Below are positions 61,886 through 64,000 of a stretch of 64,000 bases of DNA, piece after piece (the stretch's first letter is position 1; the number at the start of each line of letters is the position of its first letter). The notes beneath the pieces were generated by a model that was not told where the DNA came from, did not search any database, and saw only the letters and a list, made by a program, of their open reading frames with translations. Both the position numbers and the translations under genes were made by a program. The stretch is from positions 62,001-126,000 of the forward strand of contig NZ_CP034894.1 of assembly GCF_005083845.1 (NCBI RefSeq), written 5' to 3'. Origin of the DNA: Buchnera aphidicola (Aphis helianthi) (GTDB lineage Bacteria > Pseudomonadota > Gammaproteobacteria > Enterobacterales > Enterobacteriaceae).

Positions 61886-63160
61886 ATGAATCATGCTAAT
61901 TTAGTTGACGAATTAAAACAACGAAATTTAATATCTCATATCACAAACGAAAATTTATTAAAAAAAAATATTGATAATAATTTTATTTCACTGTATTGCG
62001 GATTTGATCCTACTGAAGATAGTTTACATGTAGGTCATCTTTTACCTTTAATTACTCTTAAAAGATTTCAAATGAAAGGTCATACACCTATTGTTTTAAT
62101 TGGAGGAGCTACAAGTCTTATTGGTGATCCTAGTTTTAAAGAAAAAGAACGTGTATTAAATTTTGATAATAAAATTGATGTATGGACAAATAAAATAAGT
62201 AAACAAATATCTTATTTTTTAGATTTTAATTGCGCATCAAATAAAGCAGTTATATTAAATAATAAAACATGGTTTGAAAAAATTAACATCTTGTCATTTT
62301 TACGTGATATTGGTAAACATTTTTCAGTTAATACTATGATTAATAGAGAAGCAGTAAAACAACGTATCAAAAGATTAGATCAAGGTATTTCTTTCACAGA
62401 ATTTTCATATAATTTATTACAAGCATATGATTTTTTTATATTAAATAAAAAAAAACAAGTATCCCTGCAAATAGGAGGTTCAGATCAATGGGGCAATATT
62501 TCAGCAGGTATGCACTTAATAAATCGAATTTCTAAAAAAGAAGTTTATGGTTTAACACTGCCTTTATTAATACAATCTAATGGTGTTAAATTTGGAAAAA
62601 CAGAATCTGGAACTATTTGGTTAGACGCTAAAAAAACAACTCCGTATAAATTTTATCAGTTTTGGAAAAACATAGAAGATTCTAATGTTTATAATTTTTT
62701 AAGATTATTTACCTTTTTAGACTGTAATGAAATTAATCAAAGAGAAATCAATAAATATAAAAATAATCAAATTATTAATGATAAATCTTATTTATCTAAG
62801 TATATGACTCATTTAGTGCATGGTGAAGAAAATTTACTAGCTGCTGAAAGAATTACAAATATTCTTTTTCTAAAAAATATTAATGAGATAAAAAAATCTG
62901 ATTTACAGCAATTAAAAAAAGATGGAATACCTTCTATCGAAGTATATCAAATAAAAGATTTACAGGATGCATTAGTACTATGCTCGTTAGCAGATTCTCG
63001 AACACAAGCAAAAAACATGATAATATCTAATTCTATATCTATTAATACCAATAAAATTACAAATAAAAATCATGTTTTTCATAATAATGAAAAATTATTT
63101 GATCAATTTACTTTACTTTCAAGAGGTAAAAAAAATCATTGTCTTATATATTGGAAGTAA
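61886..63160 (+). CDS. tyrS: Tyrosyl-tRNA synthetase
   Basis: TyrS charges tRNA-Tyr. It is 424 residues, as in E. coli. The class I signatures are HVGH in DSLHVGHLLPL and KFGKT in GVKFGKTESGT. The tyrosine-binding YCGFDPT and QIGGSDQWGNI are present, and a C-terminal S4-like RNA-binding domain starts near residue 355. AAGG lies upstream of the ATG. Confidence 0.97.
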   Translation: MNHANLVDELKQRNLISHITNENLLKKNIDNNFISLYCGFDPTEDSLHVGHLLPLITLKRFQMKGHTPIVLIGGATSLIGDPSFKEKERVLNFDNKIDVWTNKISKQISYFLDFNCASNKAVILNNKTWFEKINILSFLRDIGKHFSVNTMINREAVKQRIKRLDQGISFTEFSYNLLQAYDFFILNKKKQVSLQIGGSDQWGNISAGMHLINRISKKEVYGLTLPLLIQSNGVKFGKTESGTIWLDAKKTTPYKFYQFWKNIEDSNVYNFLRLFTFLDCNEINQREINKYKNNQIINDKSYLSKYMTHLVHGEENLLAAERITNILFLKNINEIKKSDLQQLKKDGIPSIEVYQIKDLQDALVLCSLADSRTQAKNMIISNSISINTNKITNKNHVFHNNEKLFDQFTLLSRGKKNHCLIYWK

Positions 63161-63190
63161 ATTATATATTACAACATATTAATTTAATCA

Positions 63191-63574
63191 TTAATTGATT
63201 GAAAAACTCTCCCCACAACCACAAAATTTTTCTAATTTAGGATTATAAAATTTAAATGTTTTATTAATATTATTTTTGATAAAATCAATTTTAATACCAT
63301 CTAAAAATGGTATATCTTTTTTAGAAATTTGTATTAAAATAGTTCCATAAAAAAAAATTATATCATCTTCCTTTTGTGACATTTCTTTATTAATTAATTC
63401 CATAATATATCGAAAACCTGCACATCCAGATTTTTTTATACTCAGTTTTATACCTTTATTTGCTATATCTAGATTAATTAAAAATAGTATTTGTTTTATA
63501 GCACTTTCAGTAATTTTGATTCCTTTCCATTTATATTTATTTAATAAATAAGTATTTTCTTGTTTTTTTTTCAT
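63191..63574 (-). CDS. sufA: A-type iron-sulfur carrier SufA
   Basis: This 127-residue protein (E. coli SufA 122) belongs to the HesB/IscA family, which passes Fe-S clusters to target proteins. The three cluster cysteines are C51 in SGCAGF and C118 and C120 in CGCGESF. It fits SufA better than ErpA or IscA: WKGIKITESA, IPFLDGIKIDF, and NINKTFKFYNPK match SufA segments. ydiK follows nearby, and in E. coli sufA and ydiK are also close. No other suf genes are in the window. It is convergent with tyrS. Clients could include RsxB, RsxC and Nth. Confidence 0.88.
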   Translation of the reverse strand: MKKKQENTYLLNKYKWKGIKITESAIKQILFLINLDIANKGIKLSIKKSGCAGFRYIMELINKEMSQKEDDIIFFYGTILIQISKKDIPFLDGIKIDFIKNNINKTFKFYNPKLEKFCGCGESFSIN

Positions 63575-63784
63575 TTTTTTCTTTATTACCTTTGATAATA
63601 AGAATATTCTTTAAATAATAATTAATTTTATGTTTATATATCTTTTAGTGTAAAGTTCAGTTTTTTCTTTCATTGTTTGTAAAAATTTGATGTTATAATT
63701 TTTTAATAATAGAATTTTTAATTATTTTTTATTTGTCATCTGTAATGTAAAGATGTTTATAAAATATTGAGGTGAAACAATTAT

Positions 63785-64000
63785 ATGCAAAATCCAAAAG
63801 AAAAAGTGGATTTATCGCAGTTTATTTTATCATTAATATTTATTATTGCTATAAGCATTACAAGTTTTTTAACAATAAAACCGTTTATATTAGGATTTTT
63901 ATGGGCTAGTACAATTGTTATTGCAACTTGGCCTATTATGTTAAAGATACAAAAATTTTTAGGAGGTAGACGTTTTATTGCTGTTTTTACTATGATTGTT
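63785..64000 (+). CDS. ydiK: AI-2E family transporter YdiK, 5' part
   Basis: The first 72 codons of a membrane protein cut by the window edge. QFILSLIFIIAI and the FILGFLWASTIVIATWPI stretch match E. coli YdiK (PFILGFAWAGTVVIATWP), a putative permease of the AI-2E exporter family with unknown substrate. GAGGTGA lies about 11 bases before the ATG. Confidence 0.9.
   Translation, partial: MQNPKEKVDLSQFILSLIFIIAISITSFLTIKPFILGFLWASTIVIATWPIMLKIQKFLGGRRFIAVFTMIV

Noticed and set aside
63191..63574. ErpA as the identity of the A-type carrier
   Set aside because: The central and C-terminal segments match SufA clearly better, and the ydiK neighbourhood fits sufA.

Overview
The window is a strongly A+T-rich, gene-dense piece of a reduced gammaproteobacterial chromosome. 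Almost every reading frame aligns end to end with an Escherichia coli protein. The gene neighbourhoods (flagellar fliE-fliR without motility genes, a complete histidine operon, rsx, truncated metG, sparse regulation) fit Buchnera aphidicola, the obligate nutritional endosymbiont of aphids. This identification rests on family recognition and gene order; no database search was run. I saw no insertion sequence, prophage, CRISPR array, transposase, rRNA operon or chromosomal origin.

Layout. 0.15-9.1 kb: tsaD, ribB, a kinase-only hldE, cca, uppP, the PTS genes crr-ptsI-ptsH and cysK. 9.5-13.5 kb: ligA, a tRNA-Lys/tRNA-Val pair, gltX and tRNA-Ala. 13.6-24.1 kb: divergent fliE and a compact fliF-G-H-I-J-K-M-N-(O-P fusion)-Q-R cluster with no fliL. 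24.2-36.5 kb: rpmG-rpmB, a shortened tamB, ppa, pmbA, rnpB, rsmI, fabB, talA-tktB and dapE. 36.6-39.4 kb: a minimal bamC, dapA and aroC. 39.6-47.5 kb: smrB and hisGDCBHAFI. 47.8-53.2 kb: gnd, dcd, metG, tilS and tRNA-Val(GAC). 53.3-64 kb: ribE, rsxA-B-C-D-G-E, nth, priA, tyrS, sufA and the 5' end of ydiK.

How the genes fit together. Amino-acid provisioning is prominent: all eight his genes, dapA and dapE for lysine, aroC for chorismate, cysK for cysteine. The non-oxidative pentose phosphate enzymes TalA and TktB plus Gnd can supply ribose-5-phosphate for PRPP, the histidine precursor. RibB and RibE make riboflavin, the precursor of the flavins used by the Rsx membrane complex. The flagellar genes encode a basal body and type III export apparatus, but the parts needed for rotation and steering have been lost.

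The main interest is function change within open reading frames. PriA keeps its DNA-binding, zinc-finger and C-terminal parts but has lost nearly all helicase motifs. FliG has replaced all five torque residues. FliM has lost the CheY-binding peptide. FliO and FliP are fused with an internal signal peptide. BamC is cut to its lipoprotein anchor and BamD-binding segment. Cca has lost its HD metal site. HldE has lost its second enzyme domain. fliJ and rsxC are each interrupted at a run of exactly ten A residues, a context where RNA polymerase slippage could restore the product.
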